Shown: in pieces, positions 1 to 7,819 of the stretch | Layout: every line of letters begins with the position of its first letter | How positions within the stretch are numbered: the first letter of the stretch is position 1 | Assembly: GCF_030406405.1 (NCBI RefSeq) | Contig: NZ_JAUEPL010000040.1 | Location: forward strand, 1 to 64,000 | From: Streptomyces ficellus | GTDB taxonomy: Bacteria; Actinomycetota; Actinomycetes; Streptomycetales; Streptomycetaceae | Length of the DNA: 64,000 bases | Direction of reading: 5' to 3' | Translations under genes and position numbers: made by a program | The notes under the pieces: generated by a model | What the model was told of the DNA's origin: nothing | What the model saw: only the letters and a program-made list of their open reading frames with translations | Databases searched by the model: none

Positions 1-180
1 GGTCGTCCGCTTCTTGATCCAGTGCCCGAAGTGGTCCAGCGAGGGGCCGGACATCGAGGTGAAGGACGCGATGCGGCCCTCGGTGCGCTTGACCGTGACG
101 AACTCCCAGGACTGCACGGAGCCCCAGATCGGCCGGGTCGGAGCGGCCCGGGTCGGCCGGGTCGGCTCCTCAGGGGGCAC
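1..180 (-). CDS. Partial unknown protein running off the left edge
   Basis: Reading leftwards from a GTG at 180, this frame stays open to the window edge (60 codons). Its last 40 codons have essentially only G or C in third position and encode a varied sequence (SWEFVTVKRTEGRIASFTSM and onward to HFGHWIKKRTT) that looks like real protein. The first part is a Pro/Thr/Arg-rich stretch that may be chance. I recognise no family. The frame lies head-to-head against the broken 5' end of the sensor kinase at 171, which suggests a rearrangement junction between about 120 and 180. The start is uncertain; the true gene may begin nearer 118. Confidence 0.35.
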   Translation of the reverse strand, partial: MPPEEPTRPTRAAPTRPIWGSVQSWEFVTVKRTEGRIASFTSMSGPSLDHFGHWIKKRTT

Positions 181-1625
181 GTACCGCGTTCGCGCTGCCG
201 CCCGCCGAGGCGGACCGGCGCCCCGACGGCGGCGGCCGCCACGATGCCGTACGTACGGAGCCGGACGCCGACCACACGCCGCCGCAGCCGCACCCCGTGC
301 GGCCGCCGCAGCCCCAGCTCGCGCGCCCTCAGCCCGTGCCGCCGCAGGCCGTACAGCCGCAGCCCGTGCCGCCGCAGCCCGTGCCACCTCAGCCGGTGCC
401 GCCGCAGCCGGTGCAGGCCCCGACCGGTCGTCGGCGGGCGGCCCAGGAGACCACCGCGGGCACCGGCTCCGTACCGATGCCGCCTGAAGTGCCGGCCGGG
501 CCGGTGCCGCCGTCCGGGCCGGTGCCGCCGTCCGGGCCGGTGCCGCCCGGAGACGAGGGCGGGGCGGCGGACTCGACGCAGGGGCGGGCGTTCAGCGTGC
601 GCACCCTGGGCCAGGGCGTGCCGTTCGCCCAGCAGGTCGCCCAGCAGCAGAACTCCGGCTCCGGGCGCCGCCGCAAGCTGGCCACGCCTCCCGCCGAGAC
701 CGAGCGTCCGGCCGCCCCCGAAACGGCCGCCCGGCCGCATCCCCTGCCCCAGCAGCGGCTGTCCGCCCCGACGGAGGGGCGGGCGTACGAGATAGGGGCA
801 CCGGACGAGGGCGCGGCCGAGGGGCCGGAGCCGTTGGACGGACCGGGCGGCGCGGTCGAGGTGGCCAATGAGCCCGCGCCACGGCCGGTCGACGACGAGC
901 TGCCGCCGGAGCCGCTGGACAACCCGCGCCGGCTGCTGGTCTGGCCCGCGCCGGACGTCTCCACTCAACAGGCCCTGAGCGACCGGGGCTACCGGCCGGT
1001 GATCGTGCACTCGCGCGAAGAGGTCGACGCGCAGATCGCCGCGTTCCCGGCGGCGCTGTTCGTCGACCCGCTGACCGGCCCGATCACACGTACGGCCCTG
1101 CAGTCGCTGCGTCAGGCGGCGGTGGCGGCCGAGGTGCCGGTGCTGCTCGCGGCCGGCCTCGGCCAGGCCACGCGTGAGGCGGCGTACGGCGCCGATCCCG
1201 CCGTACTCCTGAAGGCCCTGGCCCCGCGCGACAGTGAGCAGCATCCGTCGCGGGTGCTGCTCATCGAGGAGCAGGAGGAGATCGCCCTCGCGCTGACGGC
1301 GACGCTGGAGCGGCGCGGGATGCAGGTCGCGCGGGCGGCGACGGACAGCGAGGCGGTCACCCTGGCCGCGCAGATGCGGCCGAACCTGGTGGTGATGGAC
1401 CTGATGCAGGTACGCCGCCGCCGTGCCGGGATCATCGACTGGCTGCGGGCGAACGGGCAGTTGAACCGGACGCCGCTCGTCGTCTACACGTCGGCGAGCC
1501 TCCAGCAGGCGGAGCTGCCGAAGCTTTCGTCGGGGGAGACGGTGCTGTTCCTGGCGGAACGCTCGACGAGCAGCGAGGTCCAGTCACGGATCGTGGACCT
1601 GCTGGCGAAGATCGGTACGAACTGA
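171..1625 (+). pseudogene. 5'-truncated hybrid sensor kinase (OsaA-like), C-terminal part
   Basis: Only the back half of a large actinobacterial hybrid histidine kinase is present. The open frame begins with what looks like the last strand of a HATPase domain (GARTAFALPPAEADR). A long Pro/Gln/Val linker follows, with 15-bp repeats around 340-412 and 18-bp repeats around 499-548, and then a degenerate receiver-like domain (RVLLIEEQEEIALALTATLE, NLVVMDLMQVRRRRAGIIDW, TPLVVYTSA). In the OsaA-type family this tail follows HAMP repeats and a kinase core, both missing here. No start codon with a ribosome site exists; the first in-frame start is a GTG at 297 inside the linker. It is most likely a relic or a rearrangement junction. 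A short functional form starting at 297 is possible but less likely. Confidence 0.6.
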
Positions 1626-1632
1626 CGGCGAA

Positions 1633-1653
1633 GGGGCGCCCCTACGGCGCCCC
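1633..1653 (+). terminator. Hairpin after the kinase remnant
   Basis: An 8-bp perfect GC-only stem (GGGGCGCC / GGCGCCCC, loop CCTAC) sits 8 bases after the stop. A C-rich tract with four copies of CCCCGG follows instead of a T run, as is common in Streptomyces. Confidence 0.55.
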
Positions 1654-1693
1654 CTCGCCCCCGGCCCCGGCCCCGGCCCCGGCCACCCAGCGT

Positions 1694-1728
1694 GTCGGAC
1701 GTCGGACGTCAGAGGTCGGACGTCAGAG
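1694..1728. repeat. 14-bp tandem repeat at the ligase 3' end
   Basis: Two and a half copies of GTCGGACGTCAGAG (1701-1714, 1715-1728, and a partial at 1694). The second copy overlaps the stop codon of the ligase, so slippage here would vary its 3' end. Confidence 0.8.
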
Positions 1729-3369
1729 GTGCGTGACGTCCAGTTCCCCGTCCGCGTACTGCTTGCGGATGACCTTCTTGTCGAACTTCCCCACGCTCGT
1801 CTTCGGGACCGCCGGGACGAGGGCCCAGCGCTCGGGGAGCTGCCACTTGGCGATCGACTCCGCGAGGAACGCCCGCAGCGTCTCGAAGTCCGCCTTCGCG
1901 CCCTCCCTCAGGACGACCGTGGCCAGCGGGCGTTCGCCCCACTTGTCGTCCGGGACGGCGACGACCGCCGCCTCCGCGACCTCCGGGTGGGCCATCAGGG
2001 CGTTTTCGAGCTCGACGGACGAGATCCATTCGCCACCCGACTTGATGACGTCCTTCGCCCGGTCGGTGAGGGTCAGGAAGCCGTCCGGGCTGATCACGCC
2101 GACGTCGCCGGTCTTCAGCCAGCCGTCCGCGGTGAACTTGTCCTCGGGCCTGAAGGGCTCGCCGGACGCGCCCCCGTAGTACGCGCCCGCGATCCACGGG
2201 CCGCGTACCTCCAGCTCGCCCGCCGATTCGCCGTCCCAGGGCAGGAAGTCGCCGCCGGGGCCGGCCAGCCGGGCCTCGACACCCGCCGGGAAGCGGCCCT
2301 GGGTGAGGCGGTACGGCCACTCCTCCTCGGCCGACAGACCGGCGGGCGGGTTGGACATGGTGCCCAGCGGTGACGTCTCGGTCATCCCCCAGGCGTGGCA
2401 GAGGCGGACGCCCAGCTTGTCGTACGCCTCCATCAGCGAGGGCGGGCAGGCGGAGCCGCCGATGGTGACGCTGGCCATGGAGGACAGGTCGCGCGGGTGG
2501 GCGGTGACCTCGGCGAGCAGGCCCTGCCAGATGGTGGGGACGGCCGCCGCGTGCGTGGGCCTCTCGCGCTCGATCATCTCGGCGAGCGGGCCGGGCTGGA
2601 GGAAGCGGTCGGGCATCAGCATGTTGACGCCGGTCATGAAGGTGGCGTGCGGCAGACCCCAGGCATTGACGTGGAATTGGGGCACTACCACCAGGGTGGT
2701 GTCCTTCTCGGTCAGACCCATGGATTCCGCCATGTTGACCTGCATGGAGTGCAGGTAGATGGAGCGGTGGGAGTAGACGACGCCCTTGGGGTCGCCGGTG
2801 GTGCCGGAGGTGTAGCACATGGCGGCGGCGGTGCGTTCGTCCAGCTCGGGCCAGTCGAAGGTGGTGGGCCGGCCGGCGATGAGCTCCTCGTACTCGTGCA
2901 CCTGGGGCGCGGCGCCGTCGAGGAGGGAGCGGTCGCCGGGGCCGGCCACGACGATGTGCTCGACGGTCGGCAGGTGCGGGAGGAGCGGGGCGAGGAGCGG
3001 GAGGAGGCTGCCGTTGACGAGGACGACGCGGTCGGCGGCGTGGTTGACGATCCAGACCAGCTGCTCGGCGGGGAGGCGGAGGTTCAGGGTGTGCAGGACG
3101 GCGCCCATGGAGGGGATCGCGAGGTACGCCTCGACGTGCTCGGCGTTGTTCCACATGAGGGTGGCCACCGCGTCCGACCGGTTCACCCCCAGCTCGTCGC
3201 GCAAGGCGTTGGCCAGCTGCGTCGCGCGTGCGCCCGCCTCGGCGAAACTGCGGCGGTGCGGCTCCGCCTCGCCGGTCCAGGTGGTGATCCGTGACCTGCC
3301 GTGGATGGTCATCCCGTGGTGCAGGATGCGGGTGACTGTCAGCGGTACGTCCTGCATGGTGCTCAGCAC
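1723..3369 (-). CDS. Long-chain fatty acid-CoA ligase (AMP-forming)
   Basis: An ANL-superfamily enzyme of 548 residues, the usual length. It activates a carboxylic acid with ATP to an acyl-adenylate and then to the CoA thioester in the cytoplasm. The P-loop signature YTSGTTGDPKGVVYSH lies near residue 190. The adenylate-binding motif GMTETSPLGTM and the hinge/C-terminal motifs TGDVGVISPDGFLTLTDRAK and KTSVGKFDKKVIRK are intact, with the catalytic Lys near the C-terminus. The GTG start at 3369 is preceded by GGGAGGA at good spacing. The short N-terminus and absence of membrane segments fit the FadD/medium-long-chain group, but the chain length of the substrate cannot be read from sequence. It is transcribed alone, convergent with the kinase remnant. 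Confidence 0.88.
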   Translation of the reverse strand: MLSTMQDVPLTVTRILHHGMTIHGRSRITTWTGEAEPHRRSFAEAGARATQLANALRDELGVNRSDAVATLMWNNAEHVEAYLAIPSMGAVLHTLNLRLPAEQLVWIVNHAADRVVLVNGSLLPLLAPLLPHLPTVEHIVVAGPGDRSLLDGAAPQVHEYEELIAGRPTTFDWPELDERTAAAMCYTSGTTGDPKGVVYSHRSIYLHSMQVNMAESMGLTEKDTTLVVVPQFHVNAWGLPHATFMTGVNMLMPDRFLQPGPLAEMIERERPTHAAAVPTIWQGLLAEVTAHPRDLSSMASVTIGGSACPPSLMEAYDKLGVRLCHAWGMTETSPLGTMSNPPAGLSAEEEWPYRLTQGRFPAGVEARLAGPGGDFLPWDGESAGELEVRGPWIAGAYYGGASGEPFRPEDKFTADGWLKTGDVGVISPDGFLTLTDRAKDVIKSGGEWISSVELENALMAHPEVAEAAVVAVPDDKWGERPLATVVLREGAKADFETLRAFLAESIAKWQLPERWALVPAVPKTSVGKFDKKVIRKQYADGELDVTHL

Positions 3370-3490
3370 GGCGTCCTCCCGTGGGCGCTACGTGGAGTAG
3401 AGGGTGTGCAGATTCTGCTCACGTACCGCGCGGTATGTCACTACCCGGGAGTAGACCGACCGGTGAGGATCGGGGCACGGTGCCGACCGA

Positions 3491-4045
3491 TCAGCGCACC
3501 GGCGTCAGCTCGGGGTCGTCGCGGAGCTTGCCGAGCGCCCGGGAGACGGCGCTCTTGACGGTGCCGACGGAGACCCCGAGGACCTCCGCCGTCTGGGCCT
3601 CGCTGAGGTCCTCGTAATAGCGGAGGACGACCATGGCCCGCTGGCGGTCGGGCAGCTTCATCACCGCACGCCACATCGCGTCGCGCAGCCCCTGCTCCTC
3701 GGCCGGGTCGGGTTCGGGCAGCCCGGCGGGCTCTGGCAGCTCCTCGCAGGCGAACTCGTCCACCCGCCGCTTGCGCCACTGCGAGGTGCGGGTGTTCACC
3801 AGGGCCCGGCGTACGTAGCCGTCGAGCGCCCGATGGTCCTCGATGCGCTCCCAGGCGACGTAGGTCTTGGCCAGGGCGGTCTGGAGCAGGTCCTCGGCGT
3901 CGCACGGGTTGGCGGTCAGCGACCGGGCGGTGCGCAGCAGCACGGGACCTCTCGCCCGTACGTACGACGAGAACGACGGGTAGGAGGCGTGCCCGGTGGC
4001 GGCCGTGGAGGCGCCGGTGCAGACGGGCCCAGTAGTCGCGGTCAT
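3491..4045 (-). CDS. SigE-family ECF RNA polymerase sigma factor
   Basis: A protein of about 184 residues with sigma region 2 (FSSYVRARGPVLLRTARSLT, DAEDLLQTALAKTYVAW) and region 4 (LPDRQRAMVVLRYYEDLSEA, then the helix-turn-helix VLGVSVGTVKSAVSRALGKL). This two-domain layout without a long tail matches the actinobacterial SigE/SigK-like ECF group. No anti-sigma gene is adjacent. The ATG at 4045 is chosen; an upstream in-frame GTG at 4054 would add three residues. The nearest downstream neighbour on the same strand is the acyl-CoA ligase, about 120 bases away, so co-transcription is possible. The regulon is unknown. Confidence 0.85.
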   Translation of the reverse strand: MTATTGPVCTGASTAATGHASYPSFSSYVRARGPVLLRTARSLTANPCDAEDLLQTALAKTYVAWERIEDHRALDGYVRRALVNTRTSQWRKRRVDEFACEELPEPAGLPEPDPAEEQGLRDAMWRAVMKLPDRQRAMVVLRYYEDLSEAQTAEVLGVSVGTVKSAVSRALGKLRDDPELTPVR

Positions 4046-4231
4046 AGGTTCCACGCTATGAGCGGGCGCCGCGCCTGGGGATCGCCCACAGGTGCCGAAC
4101 CCGGATCCGCCTCAGGTTGTAGGGAGGCGCCCGGCCGTACCCCCTGGAGGTGGAGGGCCGGAGTTCCGGGGCTCAGGGTCCGGCGCCGGGGGGCGCCCGG
4201 GGTCGGGGAGCCGCGTCAGTTCCCATACGGC

Positions 4232-4281
4232 GAACGGCCCGTACGCCAGTACCGGAAGTACCGCCGCACGGGCCGTCGTTC
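4232..4281 (-). terminator. Hairpin downstream of the small secreted protein gene
   Basis: Arms ACGGCCCGT (4234-4242) and ACGGGCCGT (4268-4276) enclose a loop that contains a smaller GTAC/GTAC pairing. It lies about 50 bases after the stop of the minus-strand gene at 4334. It could also serve the sigma-factor side. Confidence 0.45.
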
Positions 4282-4333
4282 ACCCTTCACCCCATGAACC
4301 CCACAGCCCACAGCCCCACCGGGCCGGACCGGC

Positions 4334-4672
4334 CTACCAGAGGCCGGTGACGTGGACGGTGGGGTTCTCCTGGTTGATCGCCGTGAGGCCGGAGCCGTTC
4401 GCGCTCGCGGTGTTGTTCTGGTTGGAGGCGCCACCGCCGGTGGCGACCTGCTGCCCGATGGTCGAGTTGCCGTCGTCGTCATCACCTCCGGCACCGCCGA
4501 TAACGCTGCCGCCGCTGCCACCGCCGCCGCCGGCGATCACGGCAGCGGACGCGTTCGATCCGTCGTCCGCGACGCCACCGTTGTCGGCGTGCGCCACACC
4601 GGCGAAGAGACCTGCGGCGAGGGGCAGGGCGGCGACAGCGGCGATGACGCGAGCGGTACGGATGCTTGCCAT
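4334..4672 (-). CDS. Small secreted Gly/Asn-rich protein
   Basis: A 112-residue protein with a classical signal peptide (basic MASIRTARVIAA, hydrophobic core, AHA cleavage near residue 29). The mature part is low complexity: a Gly/Ser/Asp run and then an Asn/Gln/Thr segment (GGGASNQNNTASANGSG), ending in a hydrophobic VHVTGLW. Small secreted proteins with Asn-rich tails and a hydrophobic end occur widely in Streptomyces and resemble surface proteins such as chaplins and rodlins, but no chaplin domain is present. The start is supported by GGAGGA eight bases before the ATG. The function is unknown; a cell-surface role is a guess. Confidence 0.7.
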   Translation of the reverse strand: MASIRTARVIAAVAALPLAAGLFAGVAHADNGGVADDGSNASAAVIAGGGGGSGGSVIGGAGGDDDDGNSTIGQQVATGGGASNQNNTASANGSGLTAINQENPTVHVTGLW

Positions 4673-4906
4673 GTCATGTCCTCCAGGAACACATGCGGAA
4701 CTACGGCTGGTTCCAGGGCAGTTGGCCGACCGCCCCGGGCTGTTCTCGACGTCGCGGTTCAAGAGCTGCCCACCGAATCCCCGGCGAACCGTCCCGGAGT
4801 GCGCATTTCCCCCGCAAGCGTGAGGACAAGTCGATAAACCCCTTCACGCTGCCAAAGCACCACTCGCCCCCTTCCCACACCCGAACTGTCGTACGAAAAT
4901 GGGTGC

Positions 4907-5755
4907 ATGGCCGCCACAGACAGGCACACCGCCACCCTGGCCCTGGCCCACGCGCTGTCCGCCGCCGAGCGCGGGCTCGCCGTCATTCCCCTGTCGCCCA
5001 CCAAACTCCCCGCCCTGCGCTCCCCCCACCGGGACGCCCCCGAGCCGGTCCGCTGCCGCGGCGAGTGCGGCCTGCCCGGGCACGGCGTCCACGACGCCAC
5101 CGCCGACCCCGCCGCCGTACGCGCCCTCTTCGCCGCCGCGCCCTGGGCGACCGGATACGGCATAGCCTGCGGGCGCCCGCCCCACCACCTCATCGGTATC
5201 GACTTCGACACCTCGCCGGACACGCTCCACCAGCTCGCCGCCCGGCACCGCTTCACGATCCCGGCGACGGTCACGGTCCTCACGCCCAGCGGCGGCCGGC
5301 ACCTCTGGCTGACCGGCCCGTCCGGCGTCGTCGTCCCGAACTCCGCGAGCCGCCTCGCCCCCGGCATCGACATCCGGGGCGCCGGCGGCTACCTGGTCGG
5401 CCCCGGCTCGGTCACCGCCCGCGGCGCGTACCGCCTTGCCCCCGGCACGGCGCGTCTGACCCCGGCGCCCTGCCCGCCCGCGCTGCTGCGCCTCCTCGCG
5501 CCCCCGCCACGCCACCCGCGCCCCGCCCGAGGGTCAACGCCACGGCGCGGCGAGGCCCTGATCCACTTCGTCCGCACGGCCGAGCGGGGCCAGCGCAACA
5601 CCCGCCTGTTCTGGGCGGCCTGCCGTGCGTACGAGAACGGCATCGGCGACGCCCTCGCGGACGCCCTCACCGACGCGGCCGTACGCACCGGCCTCCCCGA
5701 ACACGAGGCCCGCGCCACCATCGCCTCGGCCGCCCGCCTCACCACCGGGCCGTAA
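4907..5755 (+). CDS. Solitary primase/polymerase-like (Prim-Pol) protein
   Basis: A 282-residue protein with the N-terminal Prim-Pol fold: AERGLAVIPLSPTKLPAL, a Cys-containing insertion (CRGECGLPGHG), GYGIACGRPPHHLIGIDFDT with the metal-binding acidic pair, and TPSGGRHLWLTGP. The family normally primes and extends DNA for plasmid or phage replication, but in Streptomyces single-domain copies are also found on the chromosome without a helicase, as here. Two more proteins of this fold lie in the window (24330 and 41720). The ATG follows a weak ribosome site. The gene ends in a 17-base convergent overlap with the LysE gene. It may be inactive as a polymerase; its role is not known to me. Confidence 0.72.
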   Translation: MAATDRHTATLALAHALSAAERGLAVIPLSPTKLPALRSPHRDAPEPVRCRGECGLPGHGVHDATADPAAVRALFAAAPWATGYGIACGRPPHHLIGIDFDTSPDTLHQLAARHRFTIPATVTVLTPSGGRHLWLTGPSGVVVPNSASRLAPGIDIRGAGGYLVGPGSVTARGAYRLAPGTARLTPAPCPPALLRLLAPPPRHPRPARGSTPRRGEALIHFVRTAERGQRNTRLFWAACRAYENGIGDALADALTDAAVRTGLPEHEARATIASAARLTTGP

Positions 5756-6374
5756 CCATCAGGTGGACGGCGAGCGCGCTGATGAGGGCACTGGACACCA
5801 TGGCGGTGACGAGCCGTCCCCGGCTCCCGGTCAGCGCCTTGCCCAGCAGCGCGCCACCACCGGCGAGCAGCAGCTGCCAGCTTGCCGAGGCGACGAACGC
5901 GGCGACGACGAACACGGCCTGCGCCAGTGTGCCCGGGGCGTCCATGGCTCCGCCGCCGAGGACCAGGGCCGTGAAGTAGATCACCGTCATGGGGTTCAGC
6001 AACGTGATACCGAGCAGCGACACATACGCCCGCGCCGGACCGACCGGCGCCTCATCGCCCCTCACCGCCCGCCGCCCCTCGCGGTACTCCCCGATCGCCG
6101 CGACCCCGCCCCGTACCGCGAGCGCGATGAGCACCAGGGCCGACACCCACCGCAGGGGAACCATGACCGGCTCCAGCACCCGGGCGAGCGCGGAGCCCCC
6201 GACGACGGCGATCAGTGCGTACACCCCATCGGCGGTCGCGACCCCCAGCGCCGCACACGCCCCGGTCCTCAACGACGTCCGAGCCGTCAACGCCACCAGA
6301 TACGCCCCGACCGCCCCCACCGGCATGGCGATGCCATACCCGGCAAGGAGCCCCGCGACCAGCGCGCCGGTCAC
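5739..6374 (-). CDS. LysE/RhtB-family amino-acid exporter
   Basis: A 211-residue membrane protein with about six hydrophobic segments. The N-terminal signature GLLAGYGIAMPVGAVGAYLV and the mid-protein LLGITLLNPMTVIYFTALVLGG (the conserved NP-x3-YF element) identify the LysE translocator family, which exports basic amino acids, homoserine/threonine or similar metabolites. The GTG at 6374 gives the usual family N-terminus; longer upstream readings have no support. No LysG-type regulator is adjacent. This gene marks the left chromosomal flank of the tRNA-Ser integration site. Confidence 0.8.
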   Translation of the reverse strand: MTGALVAGLLAGYGIAMPVGAVGAYLVALTARTSLRTGACAALGVATADGVYALIAVVGGSALARVLEPVMVPLRWVSALVLIALAVRGGVAAIGEYREGRRAVRGDEAPVGPARAYVSLLGITLLNPMTVIYFTALVLGGGAMDAPGTLAQAVFVVAAFVASASWQLLLAGGGALLGKALTGSRGRLVTAMVSSALISALAVHLMVTARW

Positions 6375-6593
6375 GCGTGCACAGAAATCGGCCTCCGCCA
6401 CCGCCCGCCGGTCCGCTGCTGTCCCGGCACCGCCCGGCCGGCGACGGACAGCGGCGGTACGTGGCTGAAAAAGGTCATCCCCACACGCTGCCGCAGCCCC
6501 CCGCACCCCGGCAACGCCTTTTCCGCCCCACCGGTTTGGCGCCCACCCGCCCACGAAGAAGGCCCGCCCACCAAGAAGAGCCCGGTTACGAAG

Positions 6594-6623
6594 AAGGGGT
6601 GCCCCTGCACCGGAGCACCCCTT
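6594..6623. terminator. tRNA-type terminator at the left att copy
   Basis: AAGGGGTGC / GCACCCCTT, a 9-bp perfect stem, lies 28 bases from the left tRNA-Ser 3'-half. The same stem is found at the same place beside the other two copies (13008-13037 and 28652-28687), so it is the terminator of the tRNA gene duplicated with it. Confidence 0.7.
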
Positions 6624-6650
6624 GCGGCCGGCGCCGACGCCGACCAATGC

Positions 6651-6705
6651 GCGGTGGGTGTGGGATTTGAACCCACGGTGGCTCGCGCCACGACGGTTTT
6701 CAAGA
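6651..6705 (-). repeat. Left attachment-site copy (tRNA-Ser 3' half)
   Basis: Fifty-five bases identical to 28713-28767: the 3' half of tRNA-Ser(UGA) from the acceptor end through the variable and T arms to the anticodon loop. The match stops right at the anticodon (AAGA then GGG instead of CCG), typical of attL left by a tyrosine integrase that uses a tRNA anticodon region. It marks the chromosomal left end of the whole accessory block. Confidence 0.9.
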
Positions 6706-6807
6706 GGGTGCTGTCAGTGGCGTCTTCGGTGAAGATGACCCGCATGTTCCCGAATCTGTGGGTCACTCAGGGCCGCCTGCGGTTCACACCTGGTCCACAG
6801 GGCCCAG

Positions 6808-7080
6808 TCAGTGCATCGCATCAACGAATCGGTCGATACCCCGCTCACGGAGCCGCTGATTGAAGGCTTCGACGGTTGCTTGATCACCGCCCACGTAGTG
6901 AGCCGGTGCTCCGTTGGCAAAGTGCCGAGTCACCTGAGCGACCCGCAACGCAGCGATCGCAGCACTGAAAGCGTCCCGGCGCGCACGCCGCCACGCGAGA
7001 TGCGACGTCATCCAAGGTGCCAGAGAAGCACCAATAAATGCGCCGACCAAGCCCAGCACCGGAGCCGCCCACACTGTCAT
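6808..7080 (-). CDS. Small membrane-anchored hypothetical protein
   Basis: A 90-residue protein beginning MTVWAAPVLGLVGAFIGASL, a single N-terminal membrane span, followed by a basic, Arg-rich helical domain (SHLAWRRARRDAFSAAIAAL) and an amphipathic tail. I chose the internal ATG at 7080 because a GGGG tract precedes it and because the 25 residues added by the upstream start (7155) look random. Proteins of this shape are common orphans in Streptomyces accessory DNA. It is the first gene inside the left attachment copy. No function can be given. Confidence 0.5.
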   Translation of the reverse strand: MTVWAAPVLGLVGAFIGASLAPWMTSHLAWRRARRDAFSAAIAALRVAQVTRHFANGAPAHYVGGDQATVEAFNQRLRERGIDRFVDAMH

Positions 7081-7285
7081 CCCTGCCCCGCACCTGTCTC
7101 TCCACCGAATGTCTGCTCTGGTATTCACATGATGCAGGGAACGCCGGCTCGTCATCCTGGAGATCAGAATCGTCTTCTGCCCCCCTCGTGAACCATCTCG
7201 TCACCCTGACGTGAATTGCTCTGAAGTTCGGCCTCTCCCCGGAGGACTCTGCGATGCTGGTGGCCGATCGAGAGGGGCCGCCGCG

Positions 7286-7819
7286 ATGCAGTGGAAGATC
7301 CACGGGGAACGTCCGATCTACGAGAACAGCTGGGTGAACCTGTGGCTCACCGACGTCGAGACGCCGGACGGGAACCGCTGGGAGCACCACGTCGTCAGGC
7401 TGCGGCACCTGGCGGTGGCCGCCGTGGTCAACGAGCGGCGCGAGGTGCTGATGATGTGGCGGCACCGCTTCATCACGAACGCCTGGGCGTGGGAACTGCC
7501 CATGGGCTTGGTCGAGGAGGGCGAGACGCCGGCCGATGCGGCTGCCCGTGAGGTTCTGGAGGAGACCGGCTGGCGGCCCGGTCCGATCAAGTCGCTGATC
7601 TACGCCGAGCCGGCCAACGGCATCACCGACTCCCAGCACCACATTTTTCGGGCCGACGGAGCGACGTACGAGGGGCCGCCGACCGAGAAGAACGAGTCGG
7701 ACCGGATCGAGTGGATCCCGCTGGGCGACGTGCGGGGCATGATCGACCGCCGCGAGATCGTCAGCAGCGGCTCCCTCGTCGGGCTGCTCTACGTGCTTAT
7801 GGACGAGGCGATCCGCTGA
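7286..7819 (+). CDS. Nudix hydrolase
   Basis: A 177-residue protein with an intact Nudix box, GLVEEGETPADAAAREVLEETGW, matching G-x5-E-x7-REV-x-EETGW, the metal site that hydrolyses nucleoside diphosphates linked to another moiety. The surrounding sequence (VVNERREVLMMWRHRFITNAWAWELPMG) resembles the ADP-ribose/ADP-sugar pyrophosphatase group, but the substrate is open. The ATG at 7286 is used; the longer frame from 7211 adds Gly/Arg-rich residues without homologous look. It overlaps the convergent regulator gene by 23 bases. Nudix proteins are recurrent partners of Streptomyces mobile elements (Pif of pSAM2 is one), so it could belong to the islet's biology. Confidence 0.85.
   Translation: MQWKIHGERPIYENSWVNLWLTDVETPDGNRWEHHVVRLRHLAVAAVVNERREVLMMWRHRFITNAWAWELPMGLVEEGETPADAAAREVLEETGWRPGPIKSLIYAEPANGITDSQHHIFRADGATYEGPPTEKNESDRIEWIPLGDVRGMIDRREIVSSGSLVGLLYVLMDEAIR

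Noticed and set aside
340..548. Possible CRISPR-like repeats near the left end
   Set aside because: They are 15- and 18-bp in-frame repeats coding a Pro-rich linker, with no spacers; no CRISPR array is visible anywhere in the window.
4334..4672. Calling the small secreted protein a chaplin or rodlin
   Set aside because: No chaplin domain (no paired Cys, no VPVHVPVN-like core) and no rodlin pattern; only general surface-protein features.
4666..5979. 437-codon frame across the Prim-Pol gene
   Set aside because: Arg/Pro/His-rich shadow in another frame; it crosses the true start and stop.
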